Shown here one piece after another: positions 9,353 to 18,207 of a DNA stretch of 64,000 nt. Positions within the stretch are counted from its first letter, which is position 1. Each line of letters starts with the position of its first letter. This stretch comes from Vreelandella titanicae BH1 (GTDB lineage: Bacteria; Pseudomonadota; Gammaproteobacteria; Pseudomonadales; Halomonadaceae). Under the pieces are notes generated by a model that searched no databases, was not told the origin of the DNA, and saw only the letters and a list, made by a program, of their open reading frames with translations. The stretch covers positions 124,001 to 188,000 of the forward strand of contig NZ_AOPO01000005.1 in assembly GCF_000336575.1 (NCBI RefSeq), read 5' to 3'. A program made the translations under genes and the position numbers.

Positions 9353-10233
9353 TCTCAGCGCCCAGCCGCTGGCGGGATCTGCTCGAGCTGACCAAGCCGG
9401 GCATTATCGGCGGCAACCTGATTGCCACCCTGGGGGGCTATTTTCTCGCCGCCCAAGGGCAGTTCGAGTGGCTCAGCTTTGTGTCGGTCATGGTGGGGAT
9501 TGCATTAATCATCGCGTCAGGCTGTGCGTGTAACAACGTTATTGACCGCGATATTGATGCATTGATGGCGCGTACGCGCCATCGCCCCCTGGTAAGAGGC
9601 AGCATCTCTATTACCCAGGCACTGGGCGTTTCGGCGCTGCTGGGTGTATCGGGGGTGGTGTGCCTGGCGCTGGGCACCAACGGGCTAACCGTTGCCTTGG
9701 CGGTGATTGGCTGGGGCGTGTATGTGGGGCTTTATAGCCTCTATATGAAGCGCCGCTCGGAGTACGGCACCTTGGTAGGCAGCCTCTCCGGCGCCATGCC
9801 GCCGGTGGTTGGCTACTGCGCCGTGACCGGTCAGTTCGACAGCGGTGCCATTATGCTGCTGGTGATTTTCTGCCTGTGGCAGATGCCGCACTCCTATGCG
9901 ATTGCGATCTTCCGCTACGCCGATTATCAACGGGCATCGATTCCGGTACTGCCGGTGGTGCGCGGGGTGAAAATGGCCAAACACCATATCCTTGGCTACA
10001 TTGTGGCGTTTATTCCCGCCTCGCTGGCGCTAGGGCTGGCCAGCCAAGCGGGCGCGGGATATCTGTGCGTGGCGCTGACCATGGGCGGCTACTGGCTCTA
10101 CTTGGCACTGCGCGGCTACCGTTTAGATGACGATGTGCGCTGGGCCAAAAAGGTGTTTGGCGTCTCTATCCTTACCATCACCGCGATGAGTTTAGTCATG
10201 GTGCTGGAATCGATGGTGCCGATGTGGGTTTAG
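9310..10233 (+). CDS. cyoE: Protohaem IX farnesyltransferase (haem O synthase)
   Basis: Integral-membrane UbiA-family prenyltransferase that attaches farnesyl to haem B, giving the haem O used by CyoB. The 307 residues contain the first Asp-rich motif NNVIDRDIDALMARTRHRPL (about residues 75-95), YSLYMKRRS, and the second loop motif region near FRYADYQRASIPVLP. No ATG exists in frame near the start. The GTG at 9310 with GTAGGAGG six bases upstream is the best initiator, so the gene starts inside cyoD. The operon ends at the terminator just downstream. Confidence 0.95.
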   Translation: MDHAASASQHDDRLISAPSRWRDLLELTKPGIIGGNLIATLGGYFLAAQGQFEWLSFVSVMVGIALIIASGCACNNVIDRDIDALMARTRHRPLVRGSISITQALGVSALLGVSGVVCLALGTNGLTVALAVIGWGVYVGLYSLYMKRRSEYGTLVGSLSGAMPPVVGYCAVTGQFDSGAIMLLVIFCLWQMPHSYAIAIFRYADYQRASIPVLPVVRGVKMAKHHILGYIVAFIPASLALGLASQAGAGYLCVALTMGGYWLYLALRGYRLDDDVRWAKKVFGVSILTITAMSLVMVLESMVPMWV

Positions 10234-10258
10234 CCCTCACATACCGTTAAGCCGTTAA

Positions 10259-10298
10259 TAAAACGCCCCAAGCAGTTATCTGCTTGGGGCGTTTTTAT
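10259..10298. terminator. Bidirectional intrinsic terminator, cyoE/pta
   Basis: A hairpin ACGCCCCAAGCAG/CTGCTTGGGGCGT with a four-base loop is flanked by an A-run on the left and a T-run on the right. It lies between the convergent ends of cyoE and pta and should terminate both. Confidence 0.92.
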
Positions 10299-10321
10299 TG
10301 GCTAGGGAAAGTTTCTGTAAC

Positions 10322-12502
10322 TCAGCTTTCCCGCTGACTGGCCTGAATGGCGGTTAGTGCAATGGTGTAAACGATATCGTCGACCAGTGCGCCGCGGGAA
10401 AGATCATTCACTGGCTTGTTCAACCCTTGCAGCATGGGGCCAACGCTCACGACGCGGGCACTTCGCTGCACTGCTTTGTAGGTGGTATTGCCGGTGTTGA
10501 GGTCGGGGAACACAAACACGGTGGCTTTACCTGCCACTGGCGAGTCGGGGGCTTTCTGCTTGCCCACGCTCTCGATGGCAGCGGCGTCGTACTGTAGCGG
10601 GCCGTCGATGGCCAGGTGCGGCGCGCGTTCTTTAGCAATCCGGGTGGCTTCGCGGACTTTATCCACATCCGCGCCGGTGCCGGAGTCGCCGGTGGAGTAG
10701 CTGATCATGGCGACACGTGGCTCGATACCGAAGGCTTCAGCGGAGCGGGCGCTTTGTAGGGCGATTTCGGCCAGGGTTTCAGCGTCTGGGTCGGGATTCA
10801 CCGCACAGTCGCCGTAGACTACCACCTGCTCGGGCAGCAGCATAAAGAAGATCGACGAGACTTGATTATACTCCGGCGCGGTTTTAATCAACTGGAAGGC
10901 GGGCCGCACGGTGTTGGCAGTGGTGTGTACGGCGCCGGAAACCAGTCCGTCGACTTCATCTAACTGCAGCATCATGGTGCCGAGCACCACGTTATCTTGC
11001 AACTGCGCTTCGGCGGTTAGCTCGTTGAGTTTGCCACGACGACGCTCGACCATCGGGCCAATATAGTTCGCACGGGTGCTTTCAGGGTCAACAATCGTCA
11101 GCGATTCTGGCAGTGTCAGACCGCGGTTGCGCGCTACATTTTCGATATCGTCGCGCTTACCCAGCAGTACGCAGTCGGCAATGCCGCGGCGCTGGCAGAT
11201 TATTGCCGCTTCTACGGTGCGCGGTTCATCCCCCTCCGGCAGCACTACGCGCTTTTTAGCCAACTGGGCAAGTTTAACCAACTGGTGGCGAAACGCTGAA
11301 GGTGAAAGGCGGCGGGTATAACCGCTGCTCAGGTGGGCTTTTAACCACTCAAGATCCATATGGGCTGCGACGTAACGGGCCACCTGTTCGGCGCGTTCGA
11401 AGTCGTCCATAGGGATTTCGCTGCTTAGCTGGCTGAGGTGCTGTGCTGTGGTCAGGCTGTCGGTTTCTACTGCCAAGACCGGTAGGCCTGTTTTGAGCGC
11501 GGGGCGGCACATCTCGATCATGCTGTCGTTGGGCATAAAGCCGTTGGTCAACAGTACGCCCGCTAGCTGAATACCGTTCATGGTCGCCAGCGCTGAGGCC
11601 AGCACCACATCGTCGCGGTCACCGGAGGCCACTACCAGGCTACCCGGGGTGAAAATATGCAGTGCGTTGGCAGCACTGCGGGCGCAGAGGCTAGTGGAGA
11701 GTACCCGACGGCTGGCTGCCTCGCCTTCGTTCAACAACTTGGCATTAAGCGCTCGGGCCACATCCAGAGTGCGCGGGGCGCTAAGCGTTTTGCTGTAGGG
11801 CACCACACCAATCAGGTGGAATTTATCGGTCGCCAGGGCGGGGGAGTACTGGCGCAGCTCAGCGAGCACTGACTCTTCCAACTGCGGTTTGAAGGTGCCC
11901 GGTGCTGCAGAAAGATCATCTTCCTGCGCGTAGGGCAGATTTTTCATGCGCATCAAAATGCCGCCCAGCGTGCGGCTGGAGCTAACCCCGCCAAAGCTGC
12001 GGGCGTGCATATCAAGCTGCTCGGCCAGCGCCTGGGGCTCGTTTAAATCACCGGATCCGACAAGAATAATTCGCGCATTAAGCGCGTTGGCGAGCTGGGC
12101 GTTGGTTTGGGTGGCGTAGGTGGTGTGCTGAGTGGGCACTACGCCCTCTACCACGACTAGGTCTAGGGTGCTGCCATCGCGGTGGGCCTGTTGAACAACC
12201 TGTTCATAGAGCTCGACGGCATTTTCCATCAGCTCATCGATTTGGTCGTCGCGCAGCAAGCGCTCAAGGCGAGCCTGGGAAATCGGCGAAGGCGGGCGCT
12301 GATTGAGTGCCCGGGAAACCAATGCGGTGGATCGATCCAGGCCTGGGCCGTTCAGCTCGTTCTGCATAAACGGCTTTAAAAACCCGGCTTTCAGACCGAT
12401 GGTATCCAGCGCTTGAATTAACCCCAGACAGGCGGAGGTAAGCCCGACGCCCTGGCTGGTAGGCACTAACAGAATCGCTTGTGGCTGGTCGGGGTGAGTC
12501 AT
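10322..12502 (-). CDS. pta: Phosphate acetyltransferase (long form)
   Basis: Interconverts acetyl-CoA and acetyl phosphate in the AckA-Pta overflow/acetate pathway. The 726-residue protein is the long enteric-type Pta. It has an N-terminal P-loop-like regulatory domain ([18 protein letters not shown]), a central DRTGG domain (about residues 230-340) and a C-terminal PTA_PTB catalytic domain beginning at [17 protein letters not shown] and including NVVLGTMML and SYSTGDSG. Its ATG overlaps the ackA stop by four bases, so the genes form a coupled ackA-pta operon. Confidence 0.97.
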   Translation of the reverse strand: MTHPDQPQAILLVPTSQGVGLTSACLGLIQALDTIGLKAGFLKPFMQNELNGPGLDRSTALVSRALNQRPPSPISQARLERLLRDDQIDELMENAVELYEQVVQQAHRDGSTLDLVVVEGVVPTQHTTYATQTNAQLANALNARIILVGSGDLNEPQALAEQLDMHARSFGGVSSSRTLGGILMRMKNLPYAQEDDLSAAPGTFKPQLEESVLAELRQYSPALATDKFHLIGVVPYSKTLSAPRTLDVARALNAKLLNEGEAASRRVLSTSLCARSAANALHIFTPGSLVVASGDRDDVVLASALATMNGIQLAGVLLTNGFMPNDSMIEMCRPALKTGLPVLAVETDSLTTAQHLSQLSSEIPMDDFERAEQVARYVAAHMDLEWLKAHLSSGYTRRLSPSAFRHQLVKLAQLAKKRVVLPEGDEPRTVEAAIICQRRGIADCVLLGKRDDIENVARNRGLTLPESLTIVDPESTRANYIGPMVERRRGKLNELTAEAQLQDNVVLGTMMLQLDEVDGLVSGAVHTTANTVRPAFQLIKTAPEYNQVSSIFFMLLPEQVVVYGDCAVNPDPDAETLAEIALQSARSAEAFGIEPRVAMISYSTGDSGTGADVDKVREATRIAKERAPHLAIDGPLQYDAAAIESVGKQKAPDSPVAGKATVFVFPDLNTGNTTYKAVQRSARVVSVGPMLQGLNKPVNDLSRGALVDDIVYTIALTAIQASQRES

Positions 12503-13683
12503 ACACGTGTCTCTAGGCAGTGGCGGGTTTCCATGGCAATGCGGCCTTCTTCATCGGTAGGGATCACCCACACCTGGGGGCCTTCATGGCTGGCGCTATC
12601 CAGCTTGCCCTCTTTGCCGCGGATAGTCGCTTCGTTAGCGTCGTTATCCAGCGCAAAGCCGAAGTGGGGCAATAGGGCGAGCACACGGCGACGTACAATC
12701 GGCGAGTTTTCGCCGATACCGCCGGTGAAAATAACCCCATCAAGCTGGGGCAGGGCGCAGGAGAGCCCCGCCAGAGATTTAGCGATCCGGTAGCAGAATA
12801 CCTCTACCGCCAGCTGTGCGGTGGCGTGCCCTTGTTCAGCAGCCTCCTCAATTTCGCGCATGTCGTTGGTTAAGCCTGAAAGGCCCAGTAGGCCGCTCTC
12901 TTTATTGAGCACGTCGTCGATTTTGTCTAGCGACCAGCCCAGTTGGCGGTGCAGGTGGGCGTGCAGGCCAGGGTCAACGTCGCCACTGCGGGTGCCCATC
13001 ACCAAGCCTTCCAGTGGGGTAAGGCCCATGCTGGTATCCTGGCTTTGATTGTTCCACACCGCGCTGGTGGAGCAGCCATTGCCCAGGTGGGCAGTCAGCC
13101 AGCCGCCTGTGCCACGGCTACTCAGTTCGCCCGCCCGCTGGCTAACATAAGCATGGCTGGTGCCATGAAAGCCGTAGCGGCGAATGCCATGCTCAGCGTA
13201 GAGGCTTTCTGGTAGTGCGTACCGGTAAGCACGCGGCGGCATGGTTTGGTGGAAAGCGGTATCGAACACTGCCACTTGGGGCAGCTCAGGAAAGACGTTC
13301 TGGGTCGCCGCAATACCTGCTAAATTTGCTGGGTTATGAAGGGGGGCAAGTGCTGCGGTGGTTTGGATAGCCGCAATGACACTAGCGTCGATGAGTGCGG
13401 CCTGGGTGAAGTGCTCGCCGCCATGCACGATGCGATGGCCCACCGCCGCTGGTAATCGGCCCTCCATACGCTCAAGGATCGCGTTAAGTGCTTGGGTGTG
13501 GTCAGCGCCAGGAAGTGGTTGGTTGAAACGATCACCGGCGCTGTTTTTGCCCTTGAGGCGTGCATCCTCGCTACCCAAGCGTTCCGCTATGCCCTCAAGT
13601 CGCGGTGCCTGAGGGTCGGAATCAATCAACGCGTATTTAATAGAGGAGGAACCGCAGTTAATGACCAGCACCGGTGCGTTCAT
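12499..13683 (-). CDS. ackA: Acetate kinase
   Basis: ATP-dependent acetate kinase of the ASKHA fold, 394 residues. [13 protein letters not shown] is the N-terminal phosphate-1 motif, [12 protein letters not shown] and GNGCS are substrate-site segments, and [10 protein letters not shown] and [10 protein letters not shown] are nucleotide-binding motifs. It is upstream of and overlaps pta, with which it makes ATP from acetyl-CoA or activates acetate. An AGGAGG sits about 15 bases upstream of the ATG. Confidence 0.97.
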   Translation of the reverse strand: MNAPVLVINCGSSSIKYALIDSDPQAPRLEGIAERLGSEDARLKGKNSAGDRFNQPLPGADHTQALNAILERMEGRLPAAVGHRIVHGGEHFTQAALIDASVIAAIQTTAALAPLHNPANLAGIAATQNVFPELPQVAVFDTAFHQTMPPRAYRYALPESLYAEHGIRRYGFHGTSHAYVSQRAGELSSRGTGGWLTAHLGNGCSTSAVWNNQSQDTSMGLTPLEGLVMGTRSGDVDPGLHAHLHRQLGWSLDKIDDVLNKESGLLGLSGLTNDMREIEEAAEQGHATAQLAVEVFCYRIAKSLAGLSCALPQLDGVIFTGGIGENSPIVRRRVLALLPHFGFALDNDANEATIRGKEGKLDSASHEGPQVWVIPTDEEGRIAMETRHCLETRV

Positions 13684-13869
13684 AAAAACCTTTTCGCTAG
13701 GAGGTTATTGAGCAAAGGGGTAGACTTTAGTTTAACATGTTGCAGCGCGCAAAAGCAGCGTCAGGCTTTCGTTAGCCTTCTAGGCAAAAGCTTGGCATGC
13801 TGGGATCTTTGCCTACCTGGCTACTCGCCATCTTACACCTTCACCCCTATAACGAGCCGTACCGTTCTT

Positions 13870-14790
13870 ATGTCAGCGTCCTCTTTGCCGAAACTACTGC
13901 CGCGCCATTTGGCCATTCTGTTAATGATGACCGTGGCCACCATGTTCGCCGCCAATCACGTTTCAGCTCGGCTGGCGTTTGATAATGGCACCGGTCTGTT
14001 ACTGGCGGTATTAACCCGCTCGGGGGTTGCCTGCCTGATTTTAGTGGCGCTAGTCATCGTGCAGAAAAAGCGCTTGTGGCTGCCCGCGGGATCTTGGCCG
14101 TGGCAACTGACCGTGGGGCTACTGATTGCGATCCAAAGCGTTAGCCTCTACTCGGCGGTGGCCAGGCTGCCTGTGGTGATCGCACTGCTATTGGTCAATA
14201 CCTTTCCTATTCAGCTGGCGCTGCTCAGTTGGGCGTTGGGCGGCCCGCGTCCTACTCTGCGTAGCTGTCTGATCATGGGCACGATTTTAATCGGCTTACT
14301 GGTGGTGCTGGATATTCCCTCATGGATTGCCAGCGCCGATGGCATGGGGCCGGGGTGGATAGCAGGCATTGGTTTTGGATTAATGGCGGCCTTCGTATTT
14401 GCCTGCGCGCTGTGGGTTACCGAGCACCGCCTTGCAGGAGTGGGCAGCACCCTGCGCAGCCTGTTGACCATGCAGACCGTGTTTATTGTCATGATCATTG
14501 GCGGCATCGCCGGTGTAGTGCCAGGGGGTATGAGCCTGCCGGATAACAGTACCGGCTGGCTAGGGCTGACGCTGCTTGGTCTGCTGTATGGTTCGGCATT
14601 TTCGACGCTGTTTATTTTTGTGCCGCGACTCGATATGGCACGCAACGCACCGGTGATGAATATCGAGCCGGTTGCCTCCCTGGTGCTGGGTTACTTCGTG
14701 TTGGGGCAAATGCTTAGCCCCGGCCAGTTGGTAGGTGGGGCAGTCGTCGTTGGCGGTATTGTCGTGCTGAGCTTATCCAAGGGGCGGTAA
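13870..14790 (+). CDS. EamA-family (DMT superfamily) transporter
   Basis: About 306 residues with ten predicted membrane helices arranged as two EamA repeats (about 10-140 and 155-290). The frame is open far upstream over the antisense of ackA, but hydrophobic transporter sequence starts only at MSASSLPKLLPRHLA, so the ATG at 13870 is preferred. Its ribosome-binding site is weak. EamA members export amino acids and other metabolites. The substrate is not predictable. It is divergent from ackA and followed by an unrelated porin-like gene. Confidence 0.82.
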   Translation: MSASSLPKLLPRHLAILLMMTVATMFAANHVSARLAFDNGTGLLLAVLTRSGVACLILVALVIVQKKRLWLPAGSWPWQLTVGLLIAIQSVSLYSAVARLPVVIALLLVNTFPIQLALLSWALGGPRPTLRSCLIMGTILIGLLVVLDIPSWIASADGMGPGWIAGIGFGLMAAFVFACALWVTEHRLAGVGSTLRSLLTMQTVFIVMIIGGIAGVVPGGMSLPDNSTGWLGLTLLGLLYGSAFSTLFIFVPRLDMARNAPVMNIEPVASLVLGYFVLGQMLSPGQLVGGAVVVGGIVVLSLSKGR

Positions 14791-14867
14791 ATGTTTGCGT
14801 TCTTCATAGTTATGAATCACAATACAAATGTGTAAGGAAACACTGTTTTTTAACTGAGGTGCAAGCT

Positions 14868-15380
14868 ATGAAGATGTCCATGTTGTCACTTACATCGGCG
14901 GTACTCCTGGTGGGTGCAGGCGCATTTGCAACCACTGCTCAAGCACAACAGTCTACCGGTTATCCGCAAGCTTACCTGGGCGCTGATGCCATGTTCTGGA
15001 GTCTGGATCCAGACAGAGGCTCGTCCCGTGATGACGTAGGCTTACGCCTGCGCGGCGGTGCCCAGTTCAATGACTACTTTGGCATTGAAGGTCATTTAGG
15101 TACGGGCGGTTCCGACGGTGGTGCCGAATTAGACTATGTAGCGGGTGCTTATGCTAAAGGGATTATTCCCATAGCACCTGAAGTACGTCTTTATGGCCTG
15201 GCGGGTTTTACGGAAGTAGAGTTTGACCGCGGCGACAGCGAAAGCGACTTCTCCTACGGCGCAGGCGCTGAGATGGATGTGGCCAGAAACCTCTCCCTCA
15301 GCGCGGACTATATGCGCTACCTGGATAAATCAGCTTACTCCTTTGATGCTGCAAGCGTAGGTTTACGCTACCGGTTCTAA
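14868..15380 (+). CDS. Small outer-membrane beta-barrel protein (OmpA/OmpX-like)
   Basis: A 170-residue precursor with a signal peptide ending near TTAQAQQ. It is followed by an eight-stranded beta-barrel pattern (YLGADAMFWSL, VGLRLRGGAQFNDYFGIEGHLG, ..., AASVGLRYRF) with the terminal Phe recognised by the BAM machinery. GAGGTG at 14855 favours the ATG at 14868 over an in-frame GTG nine bases earlier. It has its own terminator downstream. The function is unknown; members of this class act in membrane integrity or adhesion. Confidence 0.85.
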   Translation: MKMSMLSLTSAVLLVGAGAFATTAQAQQSTGYPQAYLGADAMFWSLDPDRGSSRDDVGLRLRGGAQFNDYFGIEGHLGTGGSDGGAELDYVAGAYAKGIIPIAPEVRLYGLAGFTEVEFDRGDSESDFSYGAGAEMDVARNLSLSADYMRYLDKSAYSFDAASVGLRYRF

Positions 15381-15410
15381 ATCCTTAGCGTAACAGCGTA
15401 GCGAATGACT

Positions 15411-15443
15411 AAACCCCATGGCCTTTATGCCATGGGGTTTTTT
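15411..15443 (+). terminator. Intrinsic terminator
   Basis: Hairpin AACCCCATGGC/GCCATGGGGTT with a CTTTAT loop and a run of T's, directly after the beta-barrel gene. Confidence 0.9.
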
Positions 15444-15614
15444 GTTTTATAAGCTTGTAGAGAGCGTTTATGTAGCAGTAGATAGACATAGGTATATTGT
15501 TAGCGCGCTAATTGATTGTTAGACTAAAGTCCCCTATGCGATTCCCTACACGATGCGCGCCCGTTGAGAGGCGCTGGCCAGGTGGTTTCCTGGTGGCTAA
15601 CAAGTGAGCTCTGC

Positions 15615-16676
15615 ATGACCCCCGATCAAATATTTGCCCGATGGGTGAGGGTAGCCCTTGCTACCTTTGTACTGCTTTTTATCTATTTTCTGGTGGCCGA
15701 TAGCTTTATGCCCATGACGCCCGAGGCGAGAGTGATGCGGCCGGTCACGCGAATAGCGCCCGAACTCAGCGGCCCAGTGAGTGAGGTGCTGGTCAGTAAT
15801 CACCAGCATGTAGCAAAAGGCGATATGCTGTTTCAGATCGACCCTGCGCCGTTTCGATTAGCCGTTGAGAAGGCGCAGCTTAATCGCGAACAGGCCGAGC
15901 GGGAGAATGCCCGGTTGGAAGCAGAGCTTACCTCTGCCCAAGCGGAGCTGGCGTCCGCTGAAGCAACGGCTGCCGAGCGTCGGGGAGAACTTCAGCGTGC
16001 TGAAACCCTTGTGGCGCAGCAGAGCGTATCGCGCCAACAGTACGAACAGCAGGTGGCTGCTGAGCGTACCGCACAGGCCAGTGTGGCGGCAGCCAGGGCT
16101 AAAATCGTCAGCCTGGAAGTGCAGCTGGGCGATGCCGGCGAAACGAATCTGCGTTTGCGCCAAGCAGACAATGCGCTTTCCAAGGCGCAGTTGGATCTTG
16201 CTCATACCCAGGTGCGCGCCGCGCAAGCCGGAAGTGTTTCCAACCTGCAGCTAGACGTAGGCGACTACGTTCAGGCGGGGCAGCCAGCGGTAGCAGTAGT
16301 GGCGGATGCGATAGATGTCATTGCCGATTTTCGCGAAAAGAGCCTGCGCCATGCGGCACCGGGTGACGCAGCGCAAGTAGTGTTTGATGCTTGGCCAGGC
16401 CAGGTATTTGATGCGCAAGTGCTCGCCATGGATGCCGGTGTTCGTGAAGGACAGTTGGCTGCCGATGGTCAACTGGCTGATATTCCCACCACCGATCGCT
16501 GGATACGCGATGCCCAGCGGATGCGTGTACACCTGGTGCTAACTCAGCCAATCGCGAATTTATTACCCAGCGGCGCCCGCGCCACGGTGCAGCTTCAGCC
16601 AGGAGATGCTGCTTTGACCAAACCATTTGTATGGTTACAGGCACATCTGATCAGCTGGTTGCACTATGTTTATTAA
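15615..16676 (+). CDS. HlyD-family membrane fusion protein (EmrA-like)
   Basis: Periplasmic adaptor of an efflux system. It has about 353 residues with an N-terminal membrane anchor (VALATFVLLFIYFLVA, about 13-28), a split biotinyl/lipoyl-like domain (VSEVLVSNHQHVAKGDMLFQID and VSNLQLDVGDYVQAGQPAVAVV) around an alpha-helical coiled-coil hairpin rich in Ala, Glu and Gln (about 75-200), and a beta-barrel C-terminus. The ATG at 15615 follows GTGAG. The frame is open farther upstream but lacks protein-like sequence. It overlaps the next gene by 11 bases and is coupled to it. Confidence 0.9.
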   Translation: MTPDQIFARWVRVALATFVLLFIYFLVADSFMPMTPEARVMRPVTRIAPELSGPVSEVLVSNHQHVAKGDMLFQIDPAPFRLAVEKAQLNREQAERENARLEAELTSAQAELASAEATAAERRGELQRAETLVAQQSVSRQQYEQQVAAERTAQASVAAARAKIVSLEVQLGDAGETNLRLRQADNALSKAQLDLAHTQVRAAQAGSVSNLQLDVGDYVQAGQPAVAVVADAIDVIADFREKSLRHAAPGDAAQVVFDAWPGQVFDAQVLAMDAGVREGQLAADGQLADIPTTDRWIRDAQRMRVHLVLTQPIANLLPSGARATVQLQPGDAALTKPFVWLQAHLISWLHYVY

Positions 16677-17790
16677 GAGCCCGTATATTAAGCGCCTGTT
16701 GTTGACCCCGTTTAAAGGTTGGTGGGGGAAGCGTGACCGGGCTAATGCCAAGGGAACTGCTCGCCCGGTGTTAACCCAAAACGGCCTGCGTCAGTGCTTG
16801 CGGGTGGCCGGTGGTGGCACGCTGGGGTTTGTGGTCAGCCAGCTAATGGGTTGGAACTACGGGGTGTTTTTTACTGTTTTCCCGATGTTCTTGCTGGGCA
16901 TGGTGCCGATTCTGAATGGCCATATTATTCGCCAGTTTTTAGCCAACGTATCGCTTAACGTGCTTGAAGTCAGCCTGGTGGTGGGGTTACTCAAACATAT
17001 ACCGGTGGTGATGACCCTGGTGGTGATGAGCATTTTTCTGTTTCGCTTTAACCTGATGGCGAAAGGGCCGCTGTTTCTGTTTGGCGCCAACGGTGTGCTG
17101 ACGCTCAGCATTCTGCTTCACTTCGCCAGCTACCCCAATGTGGACTTGAGCGATTTACTGGCCTGTAATCTCGTCGCCAGTGGTTTGGCGGTGTTTATTG
17201 CCATGCTGATGCATACGCTGTTTCCCGACGTGGAAGCCCGCAAACCGCCGCCCAGGGTTACCAAAACACCCTCGCAAATTCGCCATGAAACTTTAATCGG
17301 TGGATTAACCGCCACGCTCTCATTTGTAGTGTTTCAGATGTTCGACTTGCAAGGGTCGCTCTCTGCGCAGATGGCGACCATCCTGGTGCTGTTTACGCTG
17401 GGGTACTCTGGAGCGAAAGTATCAGCCGGTAAGCGAGCCATAGGAACCCTACTAGGGTGCAACTTGGCTCTATTAATGCAGTTATTCTTATATACACAGA
17501 GCCACCATTTCCTGCTGGTGGTGTTGCTCTACTGGCTGGGGTTAATGCTTTTCGCTCGGGAGCATATCCATGAAGGGGGCGGTTCAGGGATTGGCTTTGG
17601 TGGACTGACCACTCTGGGGATTCTGTTTGGCCAGTCGTTAGGCCCGCAGCAGGATCTGGTGTATAGCGCGCTCTATCGCTTCTCTTCCATGAGTGTGGCA
17701 CTGGTTCTTACGCTTCTGGCTATGGCTTCCCTGCACTTCGTGTTGAACCGCTGGGCACCAACGCGGTTACCCGCCAACAACCCGGCCTAA
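16666..17790 (+). CDS. DUF2955 membrane protein (FUSC-like efflux partner)
   Basis: A 374-residue inner-membrane protein with about ten helices in two blocks separated by a cytosolic stretch (about 185-215). It resembles DUF2955/FUSC-type proteins, which pair with HlyD adaptors in aromatic-acid or stress-compound efflux. It starts inside the HlyD-family gene with an 11-base overlap, so the two form a tight unit. No outer-membrane TolC gene is adjacent. The substrate is unknown. Confidence 0.8.
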   Translation: MFIKSPYIKRLLLTPFKGWWGKRDRANAKGTARPVLTQNGLRQCLRVAGGGTLGFVVSQLMGWNYGVFFTVFPMFLLGMVPILNGHIIRQFLANVSLNVLEVSLVVGLLKHIPVVMTLVVMSIFLFRFNLMAKGPLFLFGANGVLTLSILLHFASYPNVDLSDLLACNLVASGLAVFIAMLMHTLFPDVEARKPPPRVTKTPSQIRHETLIGGLTATLSFVVFQMFDLQGSLSAQMATILVLFTLGYSGAKVSAGKRAIGTLLGCNLALLMQLFLYTQSHHFLLVVLLYWLGLMLFAREHIHEGGGSGIGFGGLTTLGILFGQSLGPQQDLVYSALYRFSSMSVALVLTLLAMASLHFVLNRWAPTRLPANNPA

Positions 17791-17887
17791 ATTAATTAGC
17801 GCAACTTTTTTAATAAAGGCTACTCTGATGAATGTGTCGACGTGTGATTTGATGTGTTTCCCTACTAACGGATTAGAGGTGTTCGTC

Positions 17888-18073
17888 ATGGCAACTGGTA
17901 AAGAAGATAAAGCGAAAGGAACGGCCAACAAAGCAGCGGGAAAAGTGAAAGAAGCCGCGGGCAAGGCAACAGGAAGCGCTAAAACTGAAGCCAAAGGTAA
18001 GGCCCAGCAGGCTAAAGGCGAACTGCAAAAAGGCAAAGGCGACGCCAAGGAGAGCCAGAAAAAACAGCGCTAG
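17888..18073 (+). CDS. CsbD-like small stress protein
   Basis: A 61-residue, very hydrophilic, Lys/Ala/Gly-rich protein with repeated K-A-x-G-K-A blocks, similar in composition and repeat style to the CsbD family of general-stress proteins. AGAGGTG at 17874-17880 supports the ATG at 17888. The in-frame extension to 17828 looks non-coding. It is predicted to be disordered or amphipathic-helical and cytosolic. It stands alone before a strong terminator. The role is not known precisely even in characterised relatives. Confidence 0.75.
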   Translation: MATGKEDKAKGTANKAAGKVKEAAGKATGSAKTEAKGKAQQAKGELQKGKGDAKESQKKQR

Positions 18074-18089
18074 TTATGTAACACTGATA

Positions 18090-18122
18090 CCAACAGGGGG
18101 CTTCGGCCCCCTGTTGGCGTTT
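18090..18122 (+). terminator. Intrinsic terminator after CsbD-like gene
   Basis: Perfect stem CCAACAGGGGG/CCCCCTGTTGG with a cttcgg-type tetraloop centre, followed by a short T-rich tail. Confidence 0.88.
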
Positions 18123-18151
18123 AAGTGGTTTTAAACAGTTGTCTTGCTCAA

Positions 18152-18187
18152 ACGAAAAAACCGCTAACCCACTAGCAGGTTTTTCGC
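18152..18187. terminator. Hairpin terminator facing the 18208-19917 gene
   Basis: CGAAAAAACCgCTA pairs with TAGcaGGTTTTTCG. The stem is bordered by A/T runs and lies just after the stop codon of the minus-strand lipoprotein gene. Confidence 0.7.
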
Positions 18188-18207
18188 ATTATTGAAGCGG
18201 CCTGATC